Assembly (NCBI GenBank): GCA_030295235.1
Contig: AP026147.1
Location: forward strand, 62,001-126,000
Direction: 5' to 3'
Length of the DNA stretch: 64,000 nucleotides
Source of the DNA: Fistulifera solaris
Lineage: Eukaryota > Bacillariophyta > Bacillariophyceae > Naviculales > Stauroneidaceae
In this document: positions 46,330 through 58,146 of the stretch, in pieces
How the letters are laid out: the number at the start of each line of letters is the position of its first letter
How positions within the stretch are numbered: the stretch's first letter is position 1
Notes under the pieces: generated by a model
What the model was told of the DNA's origin: nothing
Databases searched by the model: none
The model's input: the letters and a program-made list of their open reading frames with translations, nothing else
Made by a program: the position numbers and the translations under genes

Positions 46330-46770
46330 CTACCACCAATTCTTGTTCTTCCTTTCCGATGTCATGCGGCGCTGAATCTGGGCGTGATGAAGACGGCCGT
46401 GTTCACGTGCGACACGAGCCGCTGCTGCCTCTCCTGGACTCATTCCTTGAAATGCAATGGCGTGGTTATCGCGATTACTATTCTTGCGCTGGAGCGCGGC
46501 CTTGACGTCCTGATAGTCGAGGCACTCCCGGGGCAAGGGGTTATCATAACAAACCTTTCCAAGCAAATCGAAGCATGATTTCTGAGTGAGCGGGCTGGAA
46601 GGGGGAGTCATCGAGTCATCTGACACCATCTCTTCCTCTGAAAGAAAAGCATTGTGAGCGCAATGAAATGGTCGCCGTTCTTCGCTCCTTCGAAATCCTC
46701 ACTTACGCAAAAGGTCTGGTTCATTCTTCATGCTGTGATGACGGGCGATTGTGTACGAATATTCGTTCAT
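46330..46770 (-). CDS. Small unrecognised protein, two exons (123 aa)
   Basis: Exons are 46770-46707 and 46637-46330; the 69-nt intron has a GTAAGT donor and a TTTCAG acceptor, and splicing gives CAG at the joint. The protein starts MNEYSYTIARHH, has a Ser/Pro linker, then CFDLLGKVCYDNPLPRECLD with three Cys and a charged C-terminal helix (EAAAARVAREHGR). It may be a short mitochondrial or adaptor protein; no family is assigned. The intron supports it as a real gene. It is head-to-head with TrpRS. Confidence 0.7.
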
Positions 46771-47261
46771 GATAGCCGTTTGTTGGATTCCAAGCTTTCA
46801 AGATCTGGGAGATGTGAGAGATGTATGTGAGATGTGAGATCCAGAAAAGAATGAGAAAAGAACAAAAGGAAAGAAATAATGCTTCACCATTCTCGCAAAC
46901 GTACAAAACCTACGTGAAGAGACGTAGAAATTTTCCGCGACACGATCTCGTACTGCTTTACTGAGCATCGCGTAGAACAAGGGGCTTATACTGTGCAGGC
47001 GATAGTACATTTCTTAGGTAAACGAATGGGTGTCAAACCGTGTCAGCTACGGTATAGCAAGGTAGTGTGGGTTTGCTATCGTACCAGCACCCAGCCCTCT
47101 AAAACTTCAAGTTTGTGACGTGTAGAATGTCGTCGTATCGTCGTACCACCACTACCGGCTGATGGACAAACGAGCACGTCCGCCTCCTATCTTTTCGACC
47201 ACAATGAGCAGAGAGCAGATCGAGGGCAAACAGCATCTTGCGCACTGACAAAACACATTAC
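46771..47261. promoter_or_regulatory. Divergent promoter region with TCGTACC motifs
   Basis: Head-to-head spacer. TATCGTACC at 47077-47085 matches the left half of the motif in the YIPF6 spacer; TCGTACC recurs at 47141-47147. Confidence 0.5.
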
Positions 47262-49299
47262 ATGGACAATTTTATCATGACCGAAGAGTCGAAAGCAGAA
47301 GAGGGACAGCAGAAAAAGCCCGAACGCGTCGTTGCGGTTCCGACGTGTCCCAGCGCCGTCTCAACAGCACTTTTGTTGCTTCGAGCAGCCATCGCCAGTG
47401 TTACAGGGGCGGCGGCTTGCGATCAAAATGTGTCGCTTTTGCAAGCAACTTATGTGAAAGACAAACGATTGACAGGAAAATTTGCAGTTCAGCTAGGCAA
47501 GAAAACTGGAGCTTGTGAGCTGGATCTTTCGGAAGACAAAGCTGAAATTGAGGCTTTATTGAATGCGATTGAAGCAACCGCCAATCGCCTTGCCAGCGAA
47601 GATAATGGAATTTACTGCTTCAAGATTGCCAAGAGCGACCTCATCAATCTCTTCGGAAACGACGGTAACGGTGTTCTGGATGGGTCACATGCCAATGAAA
47701 AGAAAGTACCTCCTGAAACTATCCTCACTTTGGCGTATATGAAAAGCGGAGAAATAGCAGCAGCTGCTGCTCTTCCTTCAGTCCCATTCGCCCGCACGGG
47801 ACTTGTACGACGCATCGAGCTCAATCGAAGCAACTGCGGTGTCGTCGCCAATAAAAAGAAGGCTGAAATCAGCCTGAAGTTCGAAGTTATGGGAAATGAA
47901 GTTACTCAGGAACTGGCGGTTGTGCAAGAAGAACTTTCAGCTATTGATGTCGCATCAATCCAATCGAAAGAGATTAGATGTCCAGAGGGGAAAGTCCTCC
48001 GTGAAACACAGCTGAGGGTTGCGGCTAAAGTGGCGGAGACATCTGTATCTGGGGACGACCCGCCTGTTGCGTCTACGGAAAGCAACGAAATGGTTGTGAA
48101 CGCTTATGAAGTGAAAGGGAAGATAGACTATGAAAAGCTTGTCAATGAGTTTGGTTCTACGATTATATCTTATCAAGTGATGAAAAAGTTATACGACTTG
48201 ACCGTAGGTAAAGGCCGCGTTCCCTGCCTCCACCGCTTCTTGCGACGTGATATTTTCTTTTCCCATCGTGACTTGGAGGTTTTGTTGGATCAAGTGTCGA
48301 ATGGAACACCTCTGTATTTGTACACGGGACGTGGGCCAAGTTCAGAGTCTATGCATCTTGGCCATTTGATTCCTTTCTTGTTTACGCAATGGTTGCAGAA
48401 AGCTCTTGATGTTCCCTTAGTGATTCAAATGACCGACGACGAAAAGTTTCTTTTCAAAGGCGTATACGAAGATGAAACGGGAGACAACCTGGATAACTTT
48501 TCAAGGCTGACAATCGAGAATGCTCGTGATATTATTGCGTGTGGGTTTGATTTCGAGAAAACGTTTCTTTTCTCCGATCTCGACTATGTTGGGCGTATGT
48601 ACCCCAATGTCGTACGAATTTGGAAGGCAGTAACGACCAACAAGGTTTCCAACATTTTTGGTTTTGACGGCAGCAGCAATATCGGCAAGATCGCTTTTCC
48701 GGCTATCCAAGCTGCGCCGTCTTTCGCCAGCTCGTTCCCCACCGTGTTGCAAGCCGATCGATCTTCCGACATGCTATGCCTGATTCCTTGTGCGATCGAC
48801 CAAGATCCGTACTTTCGCATGACGCGTGACATCGCGCACAAGTTGGTGCACAAAAAGCACAAACTTGGAGGCAAACCAGCTTTGATTCACTCCAAATTCT
48901 TTCCTCCTCTCCAGGGTGCCACAGGGAAAATGTCTAGCTCTGACCAAAATTCTGCTATTTTTCTCACCGATACAGCGGAAGAAATTCAATACAAAATCAA
49001 ACACCACGCTCTATCAGGGAGGCCAGGAGAAAGCTGCTGACCAAAGAAAGTTGGGGGCCAATCTTGAGGTGGACGTTGCTTATCAGTGGCTGCGATTCTT
49101 TCTTGAAGATGACGACGAATTGAAGAGGATCGGTGAGGAGTATAGCAGTGGGCAAGGAGAGTACTGGTGCACCTCGAAAGTCAAAGAGCGTTTGGCGTCC
49201 GTATTGCAAGAACTTGTTGCTGAGCACCAGAAACGTCGAGCCGAAGTGACAGACGACGAGGTGCGCAAGTGGATGAGCGAAAGAAAACTGGTCTTCTAA
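47262..49299 (+). CDS. WARS: Cytosolic tryptophanyl-tRNA synthetase with N-terminal appendage, one frameshift
   Basis: Charges tRNA-Trp with tryptophan. The class I core begins near residue 286 ([13 protein letters not shown]) and follows the eukaryotic cytosolic enzyme closely: HFLRR-type entry, [19 protein letters not shown] with the HIGH-like HLGH (about 365), [51 protein letters not shown] and KMSSS (about 556-560). The first 280 residues are an extra domain with no WHEP-like sequence (see findings). The frame breaks at 49017-49019, where one G too many separates HHALSG from [12 protein letters not shown]; corrected length is about 678 aa. The start is the first ATG in frame; MTEESK at residue 6 is an alternative. 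No targeting signal. Confidence 0.95.
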
Positions 49300-49402
49300 A
49301 ATTGAAAGGAAGTTAAAAGAGCAGCGAGCTCTATCAGTAAAAAAATCAACGCGAAAAGCGCTATTTATACTCAAAGGAAAGACTAAGCACCATAGAGTTA
49401 TT

Positions 49403-52400
49403 TTAGAAGCCTACAGGATATACATTTGTGGATAGGTGCAAGTTTTGTGCCAGACACGTTACTGTGATCAAATTCTCGTACTGTCTTTTACTTTGAAGCA
49501 CTCCTCTGCCGGACGGAGGTGGCATTTGCGATGAACTCGTTCCACCTTGTGTTCCGTGGAGTGATGAGGGCAAAGTTATCTGTCCGCGTTCGCCAGTGAC
49601 GACCGCCGCAGAGTTCGATGAGGGGCCCTGAAAAGAAGCAGATCGCAGAAATGGCTGAGCTGCGAAACCATTGTTGCCATTAATGTCCTGCTCTCGTGTG
49701 ACGCCCAACGCTCGCGTCTCTTCTGGAAAAGATGGTGCAGTGGCAACGTTCTGCGCGGCGGTGGTTCCGCCTGTGCTTGAAATCTCTGTAGCAGACTGTG
49801 CCTTGGCGTCCACATACGATGATAATGCCAGGTAGTGTGTTATCCGCGAGTCCGTGCTCAATGGAAATAACAATACAAAATGCCGAAACAATTCGCCGCT
49901 CTTTCTGCTGTTGATGAGATAAGCTGCGGTCGGTCGCTTGTAACGAATTTCGTCCATCATGTCACGCAACTGGTTTGTGCTTGAATCAGAGTTTTGAAGA
50001 ATTGAACAAGACTTCTTGCCGACTACTTCTTCCGCACTGTACCCGGTCATTTCTTCCCACTTCTGGTTCACCTGCATAATGGTGTAAGGGGGCTCAGCCA
50101 AAGTCATCACCATCGGCTTGTCGAAAGCACGTTGACATGTTTGAACTGTATTTGGAATCACTGAAAAACCATCCGAGCCGGCAGCCTGCTTCAACTGGAG
50201 CATGAACGCCATGACATCGAACATAAGCTCGAAGCCAGTAATTTTGTGTGCGTTATTGAATTTGCAGCACAACATTCCTTGCTTGGCGACCTCTGTTCGA
50301 GCCCCATATTGAACGGCATTAGTCGTTGACATCACCCACCTCGCCATCATCTGGTTTCCAGCAACGACGGCTTCTTCTGTCACCAGCGTGTACCGAAACG
50401 AAATTTTCGCTGTTGGAAATCTTCTCCTATCGACAAGAGACGTAAACAAAACGTGGAGCGATGCAGTATCTGCCATGATTGCATCAATTCCTAATATTGT
50501 TCTTTGGCATCGTGAAACCTGCACCTCACTAGCGGGAAAGGAACGATAGGGCGTAACTGGCATGACACAGGCAAAGCAGCTTTCATCAAGAATACTTTCC
50601 CATAACGACCTCCGCTTTTCATTTGTAGATCGCAGGGAGAAGAACGACATCAAAACTTCGGTTCTCGTGTTGTGCATCTCTACGAGAAGATTCGCTGCAC
50701 CAGTTCGTTCCGACATGAGCGTATCTCTTTCGCGACAAAGATCATCGACAGTTGTTTGCAATTTCTCAAGATAGGCTTTCTTTCGTCGCCGTGTGTTTCG
50801 GGCGTGTTCCCTATTTCGATCGCGGTTCGTCTTTGCTTTGTCTCCGACAGAATCGTCTTGTCCATCACTTAGATCTCCAGTGTCGTCAAGAATATTTTCA
50901 AGCTTCAAGGAAACTTTCTTTCTTGAAAGTTCCCCATCGGTGTCACTTGCAGAAACAATTCCAGAGGCAACAATGCCGGTAGGCACGGCGGTCGAAATGC
51001 TCGAATGAGTCGGCGACTGTATACTCTTAACCGTCTTTTGCTTCTTCTGGGGAGGTTGCGACTTCATTTTACCTTGTGGTACTGCTGGTGGTCTTGTTGC
51101 CTTTGGAGCAGGACCTGCAGCAATAGTCACTTGAGGTATCGAGCGCGGCTGTTGATGAACCTGCTTCTCTTGGATGTTGATAAGCTGCTGCAATTGTTGT
51201 TGAACTTGCTGTTGCTGTTGTTGCTGCGACTGAGTACCCTGCTGATGTTGAGATTGCATCTGCAGTTGCGGTTGCTGCTGTGCTGCTTGCATTGACTGCA
51301 TTTGAGCAAACTGTAACTGCTGCAAAAAAAGCACTGGGATCGGTAGTGTACATGAGCGGCATTTGCTGAGCCTGCTGCTGACTAGATTGCATCAACAAGC
51401 TCGACAGCATGTTTGCTTGTTGTTGCTGTTGCTGTTGCTGGCTTGCTTGGGAATCTGTAGATTGCTGCTGCTTCTGTTGTTGTGACTGTGACTGTTGCAT
51501 AGCCAGCGGCTGATTTGAATGCAGGGGCATTTGGTTTGACGATTGCGGAATCAATCCTCCAGCTTGAGCTTGCTGTGCAAGTAACTGAGCAAAATTTGCA
51601 GCTAGTAGATTGTGAGTGCTTTGGTTTCCTATTTGAGACACTTGCTCCTGTCGGCAATTGTTCGCACTACGCTGCGACGTCCCAGCATTAGCGGAAATCG
51701 ACGATGAATTTGTATTGAGCTCTCTCTGCGAAAAATTCGATATCGGAGTTGGGAGTGGTAATTGAAGGGTCAGGTTGGCGTCCTGATTGCTGGACCTAAC
51801 ATTACCGTCGCCGTTGGATGACTGAAAGTTAGAACCAACAAAGAACTGGACCGTGTCTGGCGGAGCCGACCCCGACGTTGAACTTCCGAAATCTCGGTCG
51901 CGAAGGGCTGCGGACATAGCAGCGACATTTCCATTTACCGCATCATTGCCCTGTTCATCATCGTCCCACGACAGAATGCTACCAAGTGCACCGATATCAT
52001 CATCGTTGTCCTGCGCAAAAGTTAATGAAGAGTCAGCAAATTCATAAGATAAATACTCCATGATAACGAAAAAGCGATGATTCCAGATTGATGTAGATTG
52101 TTTTGATAGTAGATGGAAAAGCTGCAAATGTTGCAAACTCATCATGTTGTTGCGAAGAAGGGCAAGGATTCCCGTTCGCGCATAGCAGCTGCTCGGACAA
52201 ACTGTTGACACTTTGGGCCCAATTGTAGTATCAAACAAAGTGTGCCCAACACGAACTCCCAGCTGCAACTCGTCAGAACGCCTGCCAGTTTTGCAAAATA
52301 CACAGTATTCCGCCTTGCAATAACCCGTACCACGTTCTGGTAGTAACGGACGGAACATGACCGTGTCGTCTCGCTGCAATTGTACACACACGGGTACCAA

Positions 52401-52686
52401 TCCGATTTCCGGTTTCTGCGGTGAAATCGATGTGAAGCGCCACGGAGTGCACCATGGGACGAAAGACGGCTCTTCTTGCATTCTCAACGTGGAATTCATT
52501 TTGTTTTAAACACTCCTCATTCAACTGTTACATAATGACGACAAACAGGAGATAATTTGCCATTTTTCACGGAAGACGAAATTGAAATTTCCCAAAACAA
52601 GTTGACCGCGCTCGCGCCATCATCATGGGACTTACATCGTCGAGATCGTTGCTATCCGCTAAGCTGTTATAAAGGTGATGTGCCAT
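49403..52686 (-). CDS. bZIP-PAS transcription factor, one frameshift (about 885 aa)
   Basis: Nuclear DNA-binding regulator. The proposed model has exon 1 at 52686-52636 (MAHHLYNSLADSNDLDD, donor GTAAGT), a 625-nt intron, and exon 2 from 52010 (acceptor TTGCGCAG); frames match exactly. The N-terminal half is Gln/Ser-rich with long Gln runs. The bZIP basic region NREHARNTRRRKKAYLEKL is at about residue 410-430, followed by a short leucine heptad. A middle domain includes MLCCKFNNAHKITGFELMF and may be SnoaL-like. A PAS domain follows (about 650-750) with NQKWEEMTGYSAEEVVGKK. The break is at the A-run 51321-51327 (one base too many). Without splicing the frame is open to 52499, so another N-terminus is possible. 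Confidence 0.88.
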
Positions 52687-53233
52687 TGTTTAATCAATGT
52701 TTATTGTTGGTGATAATAGATTGTTTTTGACTCTCGGTTTGTATTCGGGGGTAATTGCATTACTTCGTTGCGTTGTAAGTCGAAGCCGAAAACGCGCTTG
52801 ACAAGAGTGTCTGCTGTCCATCTGTTCACGTGATAGAATTTGCCGGATGGCAGCAGCCCGCTATTAGTCCTCCAACATTTTGGATCACAGTCAAGAGAGG
52901 TTCCAAAACACAAGCATCTGCGCTACTGTCCCTTAGATAGTACAAGGCATAGTGGAAAAGACATGTCACCGTACTTTTCGTAGTACAGTAACCGTGTCGG
53001 TGGAATGTAGAATTCTCATATGTAGAAAGTGTACATAAAATTCAACTACTTGTCGTACAGGTTCCACAAAGTTAATCACGTACTTACGTCGCCCGTGCCT
53101 TGCGTTGCGGACTGCGGACTGACTTTGTTTTGTTGCGTTATTTATCACGCCAACAACAGAATATAATCAATGGAACCATAAAGGCAAAATAGAGTTAACC
53201 TTTTAACGAAAAGTAAAATTCACATGGTTCACG
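52687..53233. promoter_or_regulatory. Divergent promoter of bZIP-PAS and TAF1
   Basis: Head-to-head spacer between two transcription-related genes. Short minus-strand frames only. No motif could be assigned with confidence. Confidence 0.45.
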
Positions 53234-56200
53234 ATGGCTTCGTCAGCTGTTAATTCCTCGCTGGATTTTGAGGCGCTCTTATCGAGAGACTACCGCCCCG
53301 CACGGGTGACAGAGCTGAATCCTCGCGATCTGTACCGCCCATCGAGTGTGAAGTCGCATTGCAATAAAGCGTCGACAGCTGCCTTGACCGCTGACATCCA
53401 CGAGGACAGCAAGAAGGCACAAGAAGACGAAGCTTCTCGAATTGTTCTTTCTCTTGTGACGCAAACGCGTGCTTTCACTCGACATCTTGGCATAGAGCCT
53501 GGATCCAATCCTCCGTCGAAAATAATTTCTAATTTCCTTACAAGTCAACGGCATGTTAGGAAAAACTTTTCGAGACTGGATAAAATAGACCCTTTATTTC
53601 ATGAAATTGAGCTTGGAGAATGGGAAAATCAGATTAATTGGGAGGGGCTTTCTGCTGTTCCGAGCGCGGATGGAGATTGTTCGCCGAAAGCCAGCTCATT
53701 TCTGGGACGACGGCGTAATCCCTATCTTGAAAATTTAGAACTGAACGAAACAACCGTGTGTTGGGACGGTGATAGAGAAAAGCTGCTTGCAAAAGCCAAG
53801 GAGGCACCGCTGATCTTGGAGCTTGGGGTAGCAGGACTGTCCGTGGCGAAGCATGTGTATCAACATACCGTGTTATCTGCTCAGCGTCCTGTTCCGGCAC
53901 TCAAATCCGATGAGTATCAGGATCGTCTCGACAGAGAAATGAATGGTCCGATTACTTCAACAGCCGAACTGTCAAAGTCGTTGCATACAGACAAAGAAAA
54001 AATGGAAGCTCTCATCGAAGCGAGACAGAGGAAACGAGCTCAGATGGCCAAAGACAAAACCAGTCGCGTCACAGAAGCCATGGGAACACTTGCGTTGGGT
54101 GGCGGTCGTGGCCGTACAATCACGTCCTCCTTGATGGGCCCCGGTGGAACCGAGCGTACCGGTAGGCCAACGAGAGCGGCGAATTCTTCGGCGGCTCACG
54201 AACGAGAATACGTTGAACAGCTTGATTTGGTAAACAGCCACACGCTTGTGAGAGACCTTTCTACGGTGATGCAGCGACAGTACCATCGACCCAAGTTGCC
54301 TCTCAGCGTCTCAAGACAAGACTTGTCCTGGCAGTTTCAAATTCGCTACTGCGCGAAGACATCGGCGAACAGTGGCAAAGAAGGAGCAGCAAGCTCATCG
54401 GCGTCATACACAATGATGATGGGAAGTACACCAGGGGCGCTTTCAAAAGTCAAGATCCGTACCGAGGCTGATCTGAGTCCCACTGAGGGTAATCTTGTTC
54501 TTGTAGAATATACGGAAGAACGTCCACCAATACAACTAACGAAAGGAATGGCATTCAAAATTGTAAACTACTATCGTGGAGACAAGGCCCATTGTCCTGT
54601 GTCCGCTGGTGGTGGCGATCGACCTGCTAGACGAAAAACACAGACAGAAAGCCGAAGTACCTTCCGTGGAGGTGGATCTACGTTACCTAAGCGATTAGAA
54701 ACAGCTGATAAAGAGACAGATATTCAGGAGTGGGTCGGTAAAATTCCAAAGCGATCGCACAAGGAGCACGTCGAAAAAGAGATATTTGATGTATTGCCCG
54801 AGGGTGTTACTGAAATACTTCATCCAAAGGTGCATGGTCCTTTTATTGGAGAAATCGAAGATGGGACGACCTTGACGGGAATTGTGAGCAACTTGTTCGT
54901 TGCTCCAATGGGTTGGCATGAACCAGAGTCTACCGATTTTCTGCTAATTTTGACTCCAGGCTCAGGTGCTTTGAAGGCTGGTCAACGAGAGAGTTTGGGC
55001 GTTGTTTTGCGCGATTTACCCGCGTCGTGCTTCACTGTGGGTCAAATCCTCCCCCGCGCGAAAGTGTATGCCCCAAATACACAAGGAGAAAAAAGCCTTC
55101 ACTGGACCGTACATTTCATATTTGTGTGCTCGGGTAATCGCACGTTCCCAGGCACGGGAAGGGCGCGGCTTGACTCTTAATGAAATTCAGGAGCGAGTTC
55201 TGCCTTACCTCGATTTGCCTTCTAATGCTCTGCGACAAAGATTAAAACAAGTTGCCGTTTCTGACAATAGTACATGGACACTGAAGCAGATCGGTTTCGA
55301 GGACTTTCCAGGGCTGGATTCTCTAGGGAAGACCATCTCACCAGAGGGTATAGCAGCTTTTGAAACTGCTCTAGCAGCCAGTCAGCGGCTCGCTGATCTG
55401 GGTATTCAACACCTAGTTGAAAGGGGATCGCATACTGTTGTTAGTGTCGGCGTTGCCATGGTTTATCTTGCTGGCCATCTACATGCGACCAAAGATCTAG
55501 CGAGAAAGATGAAGAAGCTTTCTGAAATCAGCAAAACGAATAAGAGCATCCAGGGTATCCAGGCGAAATTTTACGAGAAAGCAGCGAACGAGCTTGACAA
55601 TTATTACAAAACGCTTCGCCAAAAATACGAGGTAGCTCAATTTATTTTCGAGGAGCTGCAGCTGGCTCCGTGGCATCTGACCGTTGAATTTATCGATGTT
55701 CACAAGAAAGGGGAAGGAACTGGTATGATGAAACTAACTGGTTTAGGAGACCCCAGTGGAATGGGTGAGGGCTTTAGTTTTCTCCGTGAAGCGGACTCCA
55801 AACCAAGCAAGTCTGTAGGTAACGCAGCCTTGAACTCACAGATTAAAAAAGATCACCGGAACGGAAAATGATTTACGAAAGCTTACAATGAAACAGATGG
55901 CTGCCCTGTTAAGGTCTTATGGCATGCCACAAAAGAAAATTGATACTTTGAAGCGATGGGATCGCGTGCATGTTATTCGAGATCTGTCAACAAAAGCTGC
56001 AAGCGATGGAGTGGGAGATGGACTTGAACGTTTTGCACGTGGTGAAAAGATGAAACTTTCTGAACAGAAACAAATGTATCAGGATCGCGTTCAGGTCATT
56101 TGGAAACGGCAGCTGGCTATGCTTGCAACTGACTCGGGGGAGAGAGGTGCTGCTATCGACACAGGGGCGGCGCCTAGCGAACACGACATTGATGCGCCTG

Positions 56201-57542
56201 CAGGCTCGTCCGCTCCCTCAGAAAGAGCAACTTCCACTAACGACAACGACGACTCTGATGACGATTCTGAAGATGACGATGATCTCGCCGCTGAGCTTGA
56301 AGATGAAATGATGGATAGGTCCGAAACCAACCAGTTGCTCGCAGCACAGACCCGTGGCAACGACGATTCACGAAACTTAGGACAATTGCGTGCTGCAGTT
56401 CAGGATCAAGGTTTGACAAAAGATGCCCGGGAATTAGCAGCTCTAAAACGTCAGCGTGAAGAGGAACGCGCGGCCGGAGATGGTATGCAAGCTCGGCCTA
56501 GCAATGATGCAACGGGAGGAACCCTTGGGATCGGTCGTAAAGTTATTCGTAAGAAGATTACAAAGACTTACCCGGACGGGAAGCAAACCGTCACCTTCAA
56601 ATTTGTGCTGCACCCCGAGGAGGTCGGAAAGATCATGGCGAGGCTTCAACAAAAGTCGGAAGACGTAAGAAGACATCATAGAGAGTTCAGATATGAGTAT
56701 GGCGTTGACGAGAAACCTCCAGGTCATGCGATGTTCGAAGATGACGACGATTTTGAATATTCGTCCAGAGGACGATTGCCTGGTGGTCTTCGTAGTCGTA
56801 AGGGACGGAGAGGCGCTTCTGGGCGAGGAACACCCAGGTCTCTTCAAACGGGTAAATTGAAAAGACGATTTCTTTGGAAGAAAGAATGCGGAAAAGAAAA
56901 CGCGAAGAAGATGAACTGGACGCTTATGTTGCGACGTCCAAACGAAAAGGGACAAACAATCGGAGAGAGCGTGGATCTATCCGCGATCGAGCCCCTCACG
57001 TCATTTATGCCGAGAAACTCGAAGCCATTCGTGCCGCTGTGGAGGCACGCCCCTACGCAGGTCCCTTTCAAAAGCCCGTCAACCGGCGACTCATTCCTAC
57101 GTACTACGAAGTCATTAGTCATCCCATGGATTTATCTACTATTCGCGATCGTATTGGACGGTAAGTTAATGGATTTGTACGTACTTTGCGGCATGATGTT
57201 GGCACTCATAATTTGTTGGTGTGTTATAGTTACGAGTATAAGTCAATCGATCGATTTGTGCGCGACTTCGAACTGATGAAGAATAATGCCATCAAGTTCA
57301 ATGGGGAGACCAATACGATATCACAGGAAGCCATAGCAATATATGAGTTTGTTAAAGACACAATCGATGCGCAACGAAACGAACTAGAAGACCTAGAAGC
57401 AGCAGTGGAAGACCAGATGACTTCTAAGCCCAAAAAGAAAAGGAAAAAGAACACCGGATTTAGAACGTTCTCGTCTCGTGATATCGATATTGATGATTTT
57501 GACGAAGAAGGACTGGACGACTCTGACTCTGACAACTATTAG
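53234..57542 (+). CDS. TAF1: TFIID subunit TAF1, two exons, three frameshifts
   Basis: Largest subunit of the general transcription factor TFIID in the nucleus. The central TAF1-specific domain (DUF3591) is clear, with LVEYTEERPPIQLTKGM, KIVNYYRGD, GPFIGEIEDGTTLTGIVSNL and ISYLCARVIARSQ, then a KKITGTENDLRKL winged-helix-like part. Later come TKTYPDGKQTVTFKFVL, acidic and coiled-coil stretches, and one bromodomain (about 1,270-1,370; IPTYYEVISHPMDLSTIRDR, then FELMKNNAIKFNGE). Animals have two bromodomains; this has one. The intron is 57161-57229 (69 nt) inside the bromodomain. Breaks: extra A in 55089-55094, extra A in 55845-55850, missing A at 56854-56856. The corrected length is about 1,412 aa. 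Confidence 0.95.
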
Positions 57543-58146
57543 GTCGATGGGCGTCTTAGTTTCATTTCAATATTGAGTTGGACCTTGGCGATGCTTTCCG
57601 GCTAGCTCTAGTTTGTTCAACACGCAAATGAGGATTACGGGTTTGAGGGACATTGCGACCACCATCATGCGAATAGGATTGATGGCGGCGCTAATTAAAT
57701 AATTGAACGGTCAATCTTCAAACCAGTTTTGTATTCCAGGCTATGGTGAGAATGGAGCAATTTAATTTGTCCTTTACCGGTATAGTTAGCTAGTAGTTAG
57801 TTCCTTGCTAGATCAACAGCAACAAGCCTTAATGAGTTGAGTGTGACAAATTGTGGAGATAGGGATAAGTGTCAAGGACCTTGCAGCGTCATTTCGCTTC
57901 GATGTCGTAGTGGTCTATCTAGCATATACTGAGCATACCCGCTCCGACAAGGGTTTTGCGAACCGATCGGCGTCATCAAGGCCGTCAAGCCGTTGCACGC
58001 TTCACGCGGCCACTTTTTTCTCTTTTTGACATCTTCGTTCCGTCATTATCTTCGAGAAGCTTTGATTCCAAAAGGAGAAACACAGAAATTTCTCCATCGC
58101 TTGACTTTTACCGCCTTTTTGATTTGCAGCGGTCAAAACTGAAAGA
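57543..58146. other. Intergenic
   Basis: 3' flank of TAF1 and 5' flank of the carrier gene. An upstream plus-strand frame (57956-58303) overlaps the carrier in another frame and is not supported. Confidence 0.5.

Noticed and set aside
52062-52499. Upstream part of the bZIP-PAS ORF as N-terminus
   Set aside because: A perfect donor after a plausible first exon at 52636 and an in-frame acceptor at 52011 explain the gene better, although the long open frame leaves some doubt.
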